Shown here: piece by piece, positions 1 through 5,890 of the stretch
Position numbering within the stretch: position 1 is the stretch's first letter
Layout of the letters: every line of letters begins with the position of its first letter
NCBI GenBank assembly: GCA_947460445.1
Contig: CANHHS010000092.1
Coordinates: 1 to 5,926 of the forward strand
Length of the DNA stretch: 5,926 nucleotides
Source: Opitutia bacterium
GTDB lineage: Bacteria > Verrucomicrobiota > Verrucomicrobiia > Opitutales > UBA953
Direction: 5' to 3'
Made by a program: the position numbers and the translations under genes
Notes under the pieces: model-generated
What the model was told of the DNA's origin: nothing
Databases searched by the model: none
The model's input: the letters and a program-made list of their open reading frames with translations, nothing else

Positions 1-1061
1 CATTTAGTGGAAGTGTAGAGGCCAGACTTTACAGTATATACTTTCCATTCGCCTAGGGCGGGTAGAGTTGTCCCGGTAGCGATAATTTGGTGACGATCCC
101 CGACACAGGCCCAAAAAGCCGTCCGTCTTTCCCCGTCAAGTTCGCCGAGGACGTCGTCGGCAAGAATCACGGGAGGGGTAGAGGCTCGCGGGGTGGTTCG
201 GCGCAGTTGGGCTAAGCAGAGGGCTAAGACGAGGAGGCGTTGCTGGCCTTCGGAGGCATAATCGGCCGCAGGCTGCCCGGAGAAGCGAATCGCGAAATCA
301 TCTCGGTGTGGTCCATGTCGCGTGGTTTCAGTGACACGATCAACGCTGCGCGATGACAACCAGTTTTCAGCGAGCGCATCTTCCTCAATGTTATTTTCGT
401 AAGCAACCGATCCAAGAGATTTGAATCCGGCAACTTCACAAACCTCGTTGAGTGAGGTGTTGAGTTCAAGCAGGGCCGAGCGACGTGTACGTACTAATGT
501 GCATGCGAGTGGAAGCATCGTTCTTTCGAATGCTTCAAGTTCTGCGTCCGTCGCCCGGCCAGATCGCAGTAGCATATTCCGGCCTTCCAGTGCCTTAGCA
601 TAGCCACGTGCAGCCATTAGGTAATCTGCGTCGGTGGTGCTTAGGGCTAAGTCTAACCAACGTCGACGGTTAGAGGGCGACCCACGAACTAGGCGCAAGT
701 CTTCAGAACAAAAGGCGACAGTCGGGAATCGGCCAATGAGTTCAGAAGCAGATTTGGTAGGGTTGCCGTCGATGGTAGCACGGCGAGAGCCTTTCATTAA
801 GGTAATTTCAACCGAACAGATTTCTTTGCGCTGAATCTCAACGTCGATGCGAACTTTGGCTTCGGTTGTGCCCGTGCGCACCAACGGCTCAATTTCCGTC
901 GTTCGAAACGATCGCAGCGTCGTGACGAGTCCTGCGGCTTCAATCAGGTTAGTTTTTCCTTGTCCGTTCTGGCCAACAAGGAAGACGCGCGGAGCATTCG
1001 TATCGACATCGGCGAACGCTAGGTTGCGGAAATCCGCTGTCCTGACGCGCGTTATACGCAT
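1..1061 (-). CDS. recF: DNA replication and repair protein RecF (3' end at window edge)
   Basis: RecF is an SMC/ABC-like ATPase that binds DNA at stalled forks and gaps and, with RecO and RecR, helps load RecA on single-stranded DNA in the cytoplasm. From the ATG at 1061 the frame is open for 353 codons to the left edge. Visible motifs are Walker A GQNGQGKT (residues 30-37) followed by NLIEA, the RecF motif GPHRDD (250-255), the ABC signature SEGQQR (270-275), Walker B VILADD (298-303) and the D-loop GELD (306-309). E. coli RecF has 357 residues, so the protein is essentially complete. The last two visible bases read TG, so the next codon could be a TGA stop. The start lies 4 bp after the stop of the lipoprotein gene, without a clear Shine-Dalgarno site, so coupled translation is likely. 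No dnaN or gyrB flanks it on the visible side. Confidence 0.96.
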   Translation of the reverse strand, partial: MRITRVRTADFRNLAFADVDTNAPRVFLVGQNGQGKTNLIEAAGLVTTLRSFRTTEIEPLVRTGTTEAKVRIDVEIQRKEICSVEITLMKGSRRATIDGNPTKSASELIGRFPTVAFCSEDLRLVRGSPSNRRRWLDLALSTTDADYLMAARGYAKALEGRNMLLRSGRATDAELEAFERTMLPLACTLVRTRRSALLELNTSLNEVCEVAGFKSLGSVAYENNIEEDALAENWLSSRSVDRVTETTRHGPHRDDFAIRFSGQPAADYASEGQQRLLVLALCLAQLRRTTPRASTPPVILADDVLGELDGERRTAFWACVGDRHQIIATGTTLPALGEWKVYTVKSGLYTSTK

Positions 1062-1065
1062 GCAC

Positions 1066-1860
1066 TTATTTGGGGATGACCAAAATCATCCCAATCTTCA
1101 GACTGGGATTAGGACCTGAACCAAGTTTATCCACATTTGCCTTTTGGATGTCAGACGTACGCGAGGTTACCCCGTACATTTTCCGTGAAATTGTGTAGAG
1201 ATTGTCACCTTGTACGACCGTATAACTCCTAGCACCTGCAGGGAGGTTTACGGGAGCACTCGGCACGGTTGTTGGTGTATTCGTAAATCCACCAAATGTA
1301 CTTCCGGTTGTTGGAGAGTTTTCCGTACTGCGGTTCTTGCGGTAGAGGTCTTCTAGTTCGCGTTTCAGTCGGCTGTTTTCGGTTTGGAGTTGGCTGATAC
1401 GTTGCGCGGAATCGACCGAAATAGAAGTGCCGTCAGGTTCATAGGGCTGACCAGGTATTTGCTGAAGGTAAGCCTTGGTTGCGGTTTGGATAAGCTGTGC
1501 AACTGCTGCGGTACGTTCAGGTTTATTTTTCAAACGAATGCTTTGCTTAAAATGGTAAATGGCAGGAAGTGGATCCTTGAGTTCGAGGTACAGTCGGCCA
1601 GCTTCGAGGTGTGCCTCGGGTGATTCTACGCGTGCATCGATGACCTTAAGGTAACATTCCAAGGCGCGACGGGGATCGCCTTGTTGTTGATAGGTCATGG
1701 CCTGACGGAAATTACTATTTTCCGTTTCAGGTCCTTCGCTCTTTGCGGAAGAGTTATCGCAACCTGAAATTAGAAGGAGGAGGGAGAGGGCGAGGAGGAC
1801 GCGCACGGCTGTTGGACATTCCCAGTGAGGGGCCTTTCCTTCAATCTCAAAGCGTGCCAT
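1066..1860 (-). CDS. TPR and LysM domain lipoprotein, probable peptidoglycan binder
   Basis: This is a predicted envelope lipoprotein of 264 residues. A hydrophobic stretch (residues 19-32) ends in the lipobox LISG-C, giving a lipidated Cys34 after signal peptidase II. Two TPR-like repeats follow (about 48-115, with AMTYQQQGDPRRALECY and AGRLYLELKDPLPAI). Then come a coiled-coil segment (about 150-177, ISQLQTENSRLKRELEDLY), a Thr/Pro/Gly-rich linker (178-209) and a C-terminal LysM domain (212-264, from YTVVQGDNLYTISRKMYG to ILVIPK). LysM domains bind N-acetylglucosamine in peptidoglycan or chitin. The ATG at 1860 overlaps the SDR gene end by 14 bp and gives an 18-residue leader before the signal core. 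A GTG at 1806 would give a shorter, more typical lipoprotein signal. Neither has a good ribosome site. The Cys is followed by Asp, an inner-membrane retention signal in enterobacteria. Domain calls are firm; the partner and role are unknown. Confidence 0.9.
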   Translation of the reverse strand: MARFEIEGKAPHWECPTAVRVLLALSLLLLISGCDNSSAKSEGPETENSNFRQAMTYQQQGDPRRALECYLKVIDARVESPEAHLEAGRLYLELKDPLPAIYHFKQSIRLKNKPERTAAVAQLIQTATKAYLQQIPGQPYEPDGTSISVDSAQRISQLQTENSRLKRELEDLYRKNRSTENSPTTGSTFGGFTNTPTTVPSAPVNLPAGARSYTVVQGDNLYTISRKMYGVTSRTSDIQKANVDKLGSGPNPSLKIGMILVIPK

Positions 1861-2791
1861 CGAGACGACGACGACGCAGCTCGCGCCACTGAGGGGTCAT
1901 TCCAGTCAGGCCCACATCCATGGCAAACCCGAGTGCATCGGTCTTACCGTCAAACCTGAATCCGGCCTTAAGTGCACTGGCCGGGACCACCCGTCGGCTC
2001 GAAAGTAAGGTCTCTTCAGCCATCTGCCCTAAGATAGCGCGCAATGCCCAGGCAGGGGCAGGTAGGATGGTAGGTCGGCGCATTACTTGGCCTAGGGTGG
2101 CCGTGAACTCAAGGTTGCGGACGGGGTGGGGGTGCACGGCGTTAACAACCCCAGCGGGGCCGTTGTCCGACAAGCAGCGATGAACCAGTCGGCAGAGGTC
2201 GACAGGGCTGATCCAAGACATCCATTGGCGACCCGACCCGATTCGTCCACCGAGTCCCAGGTTGAAGATGGGCTTCATCTTGGCGAGGGCACCACCTGAG
2301 CCGATGACAACGCCGGTGCGCAGGATTACGGTGCGGGTAGCTGGGTTGAGCCGTGCGAGCGGGGCCTCCCAATCGCGGCAGACGCCACCGAGGAAGGTGG
2401 AGTCGTCGAGAGGGGCTGTCTCATCAAGTTCCGCTTCCGCATGTGCGGCGTAACGGTTGATGCCTGACATTGAAACGATAACGCGCGGGATGATTCCGGC
2501 GCGGTTGAGTGTATCGATGAGCAGGTTGGTCGTGCCGACGCGGCTGGTATGGATTTCTTCGCGCGCCTTGGCGGTCCAGCGCACGGCAATGGGCGATCCT
2601 GCAAGATTGATAATGGCGTCAGCACCGCGAAGCGTCTCGACGTCCATCCATCCGCTGGCGACGTCGTAACCGCCAGGTCCACGCGTACGCGAATGCAGAA
2701 GGGTGACCGACTTTGGGCCTAGGAAATCGCGGAGCGATTGTCCGACGAATCCGCTACCGCCGAGAATAACAATTTTTGCATCTGGTTTCAT
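1847..2791 (-). CDS. TIGR01777-type NAD(P)-binding epimerase-like protein (atypical SDR, YfcH/SDR39U1 family)
   Basis: This 314-residue protein belongs to the atypical extended SDR family that includes E. coli YfcH and human SDR39U1, whose substrate is not known. The N-terminal Rossmann motif GGSGFVGQSL (11-20) matches the family pattern. Other landmarks are INLAGSPIAVRWT (61-73), a TSRVGTTNLL stretch (82-91), ILRTGVVIGSGGALAKM (156-172), LGLGGRIGSGRQWMSWI (178-194) and LLSSRRVVPASALKAGFRF (262-280). The frame stays open upstream to 2878, but the ATG at 2791 places the Rossmann motif correctly and forms an ATGA overlap with the stop of the upstream methyltransferase gene, so I chose it. Where relatives usually carry a SAxGYYG-like motif, this one reads SMSGINRYA (107-115). 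The C-terminus ends in four Arg codons from a short triplet repeat. It looks GC-richer than its neighbours. Confidence 0.93.
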   Translation of the reverse strand: MKPDAKIVILGGSGFVGQSLRDFLGPKSVTLLHSRTRGPGGYDVASGWMDVETLRGADAIINLAGSPIAVRWTAKAREEIHTSRVGTTNLLIDTLNRAGIIPRVIVSMSGINRYAAHAEAELDETAPLDDSTFLGGVCRDWEAPLARLNPATRTVILRTGVVIGSGGALAKMKPIFNLGLGGRIGSGRQWMSWISPVDLCRLVHRCLSDNGPAGVVNAVHPHPVRNLEFTATLGQVMRRPTILPAPAWALRAILGQMAEETLLSSRRVVPASALKAGFRFDGKTDALGFAMDVGLTGMTPQWRELRRRRLDGTL

Positions 2792-3402
2792 ACCTTGCTT
2801 GTTACGCAAAGAATCCATGGTCGGCCTGTACCGATTTCGCGACCAAAACGTTTGACCGTGTGTCCCGCCTCTTCGCACGAAATGCCAAATGCATCGACAG
2901 TTTCAGATTCAACTTCTCCGCCAGGGTGTCCGGTATAAACTACGCAAATAACACGTCCACCCGATCGTAAAGCTCCGAGGGCTCCATGCAGTGCTTGGCC
3001 AGTTGTCAGCGGTTTAGTTGTCAGCGAATGATCAGATCCAGGTAGGTAACCCAGATTGAAGAGCACACAGTCTACTTTGCCGTGATAGTCTGCGGGAATA
3101 AGACTGGCGATTTTTGCATGGTCAGCGACGCGCAGGTCGCAACTGCGATGCAGGTCTTCCGCAACAACTTTTGTTTGCGTGGTGGCGATGGCGAGCGGTT
3201 GGATGTCGATGGAAAGTACATGTCCAGTTGCACCAACGCGTCGGGCGAGAAAGAGAGTGTCTTGTCCGTTACCAGCAGTTGCATCGACGGCATAGCCTCC
3301 TGCCACCAGGACTTCGGACGCTAATTGATGTGCGAGACCCGTAAGTCGCACTTTACGGGAGCCAAGGGTATTTACCAAAGTTGGGTGGGCGTTTCTCGAC
3401 AT
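2788..3402 (-). CDS. mnmM: class I SAM-dependent methyltransferase, MnmM/YtqB family (tRNA wobble uridine)
   Basis: The sequence matches the family once called putative rRNA methylase (PF06962). Its Bacillus member YtqB was later assigned as MnmM, which methylates 5-aminomethyl-2-thiouridine at tRNA position 34 using SAM. Numbered from the ATG at 3402 (204 residues), it has SAM motif I in VDATAGNGQDTLFLA (39-53), an acidic residue at D66 for the SAM ribose, the family hallmark FNLGYLPGSDHSLTT (115-129) and VVYTGHPGGEVES (154-166). The start is uncertain. ATG 3402, or the in-frame GTG 3408, has AAGGA upstream but overlaps menB by about 50 bp. A GTG at 3351, just after the menB stop, would give 187 residues beginning near where relatives begin. 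The gene ends in an ATGA overlap with the SDR gene. The family assignment is strong; the exact tRNA substrate is inferred. Confidence 0.9.
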   Translation of the reverse strand: MSRNAHPTLVNTLGSRKVRLTGLAHQLASEVLVAGGYAVDATAGNGQDTLFLARRVGATGHVLSIDIQPLAIATTQTKVVAEDLHRSCDLRVADHAKIASLIPADYHGKVDCVLFNLGYLPGSDHSLTTKPLTTGQALHGALGALRSGGRVICVVYTGHPGGEVESETVDAFGISCEEAGHTVKRFGREIGTGRPWILCVTSKV

Positions 3403-4195
3403 AAGCACGGTGTCCTTCTTCGCCTTGTTCGGTTAGGTAGTAGAGGAGGGTGGCGTTACCCGCGAGCTCTTGAATCCCTGCTTGTCCGTCGAGTTCTGCG
3501 TTAAAGGCAGATTTGAGACAGCGAATAGCGAGTGGACTTTGCGCGGTGACTTCACGTGCCCAGCTAACACCTTCGTCATCAAGTTTATCAACCGGAACCA
3601 CGGCATTCACTAAACCCATCTCGAGTGCCTGTGTGGCATTGTACTGTCGGCAAAGGTACCAAATTTCACGGGCCTTTTTTTGTCCAACGATGCGTGCTAG
3701 GTAAGCAGCGCCAAAACCACCATCGAAACTCCCGACGCGCGGACCTGTTTGTCCGAAGACTGCATTTTCAGCGGCAATGGTTAAGTCGCAGACAACGTGA
3801 AGTACATGGCCTCCGCCGATGGCAAAGCCAGAGACGAGTGCGATGACCACTTTGGGCATCGAGCGAATCAGTTTTTGAAGATCGAGAACGTTTAAGCGAG
3901 GCACGCCATCTTTACCAATATAGCCGCCGGCTTGTTCGCCACGAATCTTCTGATCGCCGCCTGAGCAAAATGCATGTTTACCGTCGGTCTGTGGGTTCGC
4001 ACCGCGCAGAAGCACGACGGCGATAGAGGTGTCTTCGCGCGCGTCGTTAAAAGCTTTAATCATTTCAGCGATGGTATCGGGCGTGAAGGCGTTCCGACGG
4101 TCGGGCCGGTTAATGGTCACACGGGCAATACCCTCGGCCTTCTCGTAAATGATATCCGAGAAGGTCCCCTGGGCTTTCCAAGCGGGTTGAGTCAT
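3353..4195 (-). CDS. menB: 1,4-dihydroxy-2-naphthoyl-CoA synthase
   Basis: MenB closes the second naphthoate ring by converting o-succinylbenzoyl-CoA to 1,4-dihydroxy-2-naphthoyl-CoA in menaquinone synthesis, acting in the cytoplasm. The 280 residues match the crotonase-fold MenB family along their length. CSGGDQKIRG (77-86) and GFAIGGGH (123-130) form part of the CoA and oxyanion site. FGQTGPRVGSFDGG (147-160) carries Ser156 and Asp158, equivalent to E. coli Ser161 and Asp163, and Tyr253 matches E. coli Tyr258. Gln149, Gly151 and Trp179 match the bicarbonate-binding set of type I MenB. The C-terminus (AYVEKRPPNFGKYPWLP) is typical. The frame is open to 4270, but the ATG at 4195 gives the usual family N-terminus. 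It is the first gene of the minus array. No other men gene is in the window. Confidence 0.97.
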   Translation of the reverse strand: MTQPAWKAQGTFSDIIYEKAEGIARVTINRPDRRNAFTPDTIAEMIKAFNDAREDTSIAVVLLRGANPQTDGKHAFCSGGDQKIRGEQAGGYIGKDGVPRLNVLDLQKLIRSMPKVVIALVSGFAIGGGHVLHVVCDLTIAAENAVFGQTGPRVGSFDGGFGAAYLARIVGQKKAREIWYLCRQYNATQALEMGLVNAVVPVDKLDDEGVSWAREVTAQSPLAIRCLKSAFNAELDGQAGIQELAGNATLLYYLTEQGEEGHRAYVEKRPPNFGKYPWLP

Positions 4196-4286
4196 GGGCT
4201 TAAGTTGAAGGGGATTTCTAGAGAAAGCGAGTATGAGAGGGGTCTCGCTTGAAAAAGCCATAAGGCTCACTCAGCATAAGGGTCTC
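4196..4286. promoter_or_regulatory. divergent intergenic region between menB and the unknown plus-strand gene
   Basis: This 91-bp spacer is the only place from which both the minus array and the plus-strand gene could start. It contains a perfect inverted repeat, AAGCGAG (4225-4231) and CTCGCTT (4244-4250), separated by 12 bases. GGGTCTC occurs twice exactly 40 bp apart (4240-4246 and 4280-4286), and CATAAGG occurs twice 17 bp apart (4259-4265 and 4276-4282). TTGAAA at 4249-4254 resembles a -35 box, but I see no convincing -10 at normal spacing, and no good promoter on the minus strand. Promoter function is inferred from the divergent layout. Confidence 0.45.
4225..4250. repeat. perfect 7-bp inverted repeat, possible operator or hairpin
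   Basis: The arms AAGCGAG and CTCGCTT are exact reverse complements with a 12-base spacer. They sit 30 bp upstream of the menB ATG and 36 bp upstream of the plus-strand ATG. There is no T-run, so a terminator is unlikely. It could be a regulator site or a leader hairpin. Seven base pairs could also arise by chance. Confidence 0.35.
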
Positions 4287-4748
4287 ATGCCTGCCTTGAC
4301 TCCCGAACAACGCCAAAAGGTTACCCGCTGGGTTGCGGATGGAGCGTCACTTTCCGAAGTGCAGCAACGCCTTCAATCGGAGCTTAACCTTTCGATGACG
4401 TATATGGACGTCCGTTTTCTGGTGGATGATTTAGACCTTACCTTGGTGGAAAAGATTGAACCGAAGGTAGAAGCACCGGCCGCAGGTTCGGAGGCAATAG
4501 CTCCTGCCACAGAAGCAGTAGCAAGTCCTGCAGGAAAAGTCTCGGTATCCGTCGATTCAATTGCACACCCTGGATACTCGGTCACCGGTCAAGTAACCTT
4601 CTCGGATGGCCAGACAGCTAAATGGTTTGTCGACATGGAAGGTCGCCCCGGTCTCCAGGCAACAACCCCAGGGTATCGTCCAACCCCCGCCGACATCCAA
4701 GAATTCCAGGTCTTACTCGACGCGGAGTTTCGTAAGTTGGGGTACTGA
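4287..4748 (+). CDS. conserved-looking two-part protein of unknown function
   Basis: I do not recognise a named family with certainty. The 153-residue product has three parts. The N-terminal helical segment (4-52, LTPEQRQKVTRWVADGASL then YMDVRFLVDDLDL) looks like a small helix-turn-helix-like fold. An Ala/Pro/Glu-rich linker follows (about 57-83). The compact C-terminal part (84-153) includes VTGQVTFSDGQTAKWFVD (99-116), a GRPGL turn (119-123), GYRPTPADIQEFQ (129-141) and the end FRKLGY. There is no signal peptide or membrane segment, so it is probably cytoplasmic. The frame opens at 4233, but the ATG at 4287, preceded by AAGGG at 4278-4282, gives the cleaner start and avoids the menB leader. 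It converges on the hydrolase gene with 6 bp between stops. I recall similar N-termini from Verrucomicrobiota hypothetical proteins, which is memory and not a search result. Confidence 0.85.
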   Translation: MPALTPEQRQKVTRWVADGASLSEVQQRLQSELNLSMTYMDVRFLVDDLDLTLVEKIEPKVEAPAAGSEAIAPATEAVASPAGKVSVSVDSIAHPGYSVTGQVTFSDGQTAKWFVDMEGRPGLQATTPGYRPTPADIQEFQVLLDAEFRKLGY

Positions 4749-4754
4749 GTCCCT

Positions 4755-5849
4755 TCAGCGGGCTAGCACCTCGACTTTGTCGACGACGCCCTTCAGGTAG
4801 GGTTTGAGACTGTCCTCCGTCAATGTCGACACGCCCGACCTGTCCGACTTGAGATGCGCGTCGAGGAACAGCAGGATGGCGGCTCGGGTGATAGGTTGCA
4901 CATCCTCGCGGCTTGAGGAGGTCTGTGCCTTGCGACTGGATCCGGATGAGTCGGTGAAATCCAAGTGCTTGGCGTTGGCGAGCCAGACAAAGCGATGATC
5001 CCCCTTGGGCCAGAGCGCGAATCCTTCGCGGCGGTTCTCAGCTGGCGAACCGTTTTGCTGGCGGTCCTGCGTCCCGCTGATGCCGAGCATCGGCACCCTG
5101 AGCGAGGCGAAGCTCTCGCCAAGGAAGAAGGGCTCACCGACGCCCTGCGGAGACAGCGATACTCCGCAACGTACGCGCCGGTCTGACAAATCCGGACCGA
5201 GCCCCTTGCCGGGGGCGACGGTCGGTCTCAGCCAGTCTAGCGCGGGACGCATCCCGCAGGTGACCATGGCGGTGTAGGCGCCGAAGGAGTGGCCAATGAT
5301 GCCGATACGGCTCAGGTCGATTCGCCCCTGCAATCTGCCCTCGGCCTCGTTCTGTTTCGTCGCCCAGTCGATGACGAAGCTGATATCCTTCGGCCGGGTC
5401 AGCACCTCGTCGGCGTCATGGATCATGGCGTCGATGTTTTGCATAAGGCGAATACCTTGCGTCAGGCGTTCCCGGTTGCTGCCCACATGCTCGAGGCATA
5501 TCACGACATAACCATGGGAGGCAAGGTGCTGGGCCTGTGCGAAATGGGTGTCCCAGTCGCCGCCGGCACCATGCGAGAAGATGATCAGTGGCATGGCGCT
5601 TGCGCCGGCAGGGAGGTGGACCTTAACGGGCACAAGGCGTCCCGAGCCGATGTCGGTTTTCGCTGCGCGACGAGGGAGGATGCGAGGGCGTTCCGAGGCA
5701 TCTGCAACCGACGGCCTCGAGGCGTCCCTTAAGGTTGCGAACTCGATTGTCTCGACAGCAAGCGGTCCGCACATCGATGCATCGGCCGCTCGCAGTTCGG
5801 CTGAAAGAAAGGATAGGATTGCGATGATGGAGGCGAGACGGCGCATCAT
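4755..5849 (-). CDS. secreted alpha/beta hydrolase, PAF-acetylhydrolase/dienelactone-hydrolase-like
   Basis: This 364-residue protein starts with a basic-hydrophobic signal peptide (MMRRLASIIAILSFLSAELRA, likely cut near residue 21), so it probably acts in the periplasm or outside the cell. The hydrolase core shows the oxyanion segment IIFSHGAGG (89-97), an ASHGYVVICLEHVGS segment (110-124), the nucleophile elbow GHSFGAYT (186-193, Ser188), the likely acid Asp262 in GTQD and the likely His295 in AKHLDFTD. The 'SHGYVV...EH' pattern with GHSFG resembles bacterial PAF-acetylhydrolase-like and polyester-cleaving dienelactone hydrolase families. The natural ester substrate cannot be told. ATG codons at 5849 and 5846 are both possible. 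The frame stays open to the right edge but has no earlier start codon there, and the signal peptide supports this start. It appears GC-richer than menB and recF. Confidence 0.92.
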   Translation of the reverse strand: MMRRLASIIAILSFLSAELRAADASMCGPLAVETIEFATLRDASRPSVADASERPRILPRRAAKTDIGSGRLVPVKVHLPAGASAMPLIIFSHGAGGDWDTHFAQAQHLASHGYVVICLEHVGSNRERLTQGIRLMQNIDAMIHDADEVLTRPKDISFVIDWATKQNEAEGRLQGRIDLSRIGIIGHSFGAYTAMVTCGMRPALDWLRPTVAPGKGLGPDLSDRRVRCGVSLSPQGVGEPFFLGESFASLRVPMLGISGTQDRQQNGSPAENRREGFALWPKGDHRFVWLANAKHLDFTDSSGSSRKAQTSSSREDVQPITRAAILLFLDAHLKSDRSGVSTLTEDSLKPYLKGVVDKVEVLAR

Positions 5850-5890
5850 CGGTTTGAACCCCGTTCCACGCGGATAGTTACGATCTGCGC

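Noticed and set aside
847..1119. Plus-strand open frame of 90 codons antisense to the recF start
   Set aside because: recF on the other strand has Walker A and a full-length match here; the antisense product shows no motif.
1770..1800. Purine-rich run with AAGGAGG on the plus strand, resembling a strong ribosome site
   Set aside because: It is the complement of the Leu/Leu codons of the lipoprotein signal peptide, and no plausible start with a gene follows.
4739..4753. Imperfect inverted repeat GGGTAC/GTCCC over the stop of the unknown gene
   Set aside because: The stem is short with a bulge and no T-run, so it is not a supportable terminator.
4771..4783. TCGAC-TTT-GTCGA hairpin as a terminator between the convergent genes
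   Set aside because: The stem has only five pairs, has no T-run, and lies inside the hydrolase coding end.
5289..5732. Long plus-strand open frame of 147 codons opposite the hydrolase gene
   Set aside because: It lies wholly antisense to a gene with signal peptide and intact catalytic motifs, has no recognisable protein motif, and is expected in GC-rich sequence.
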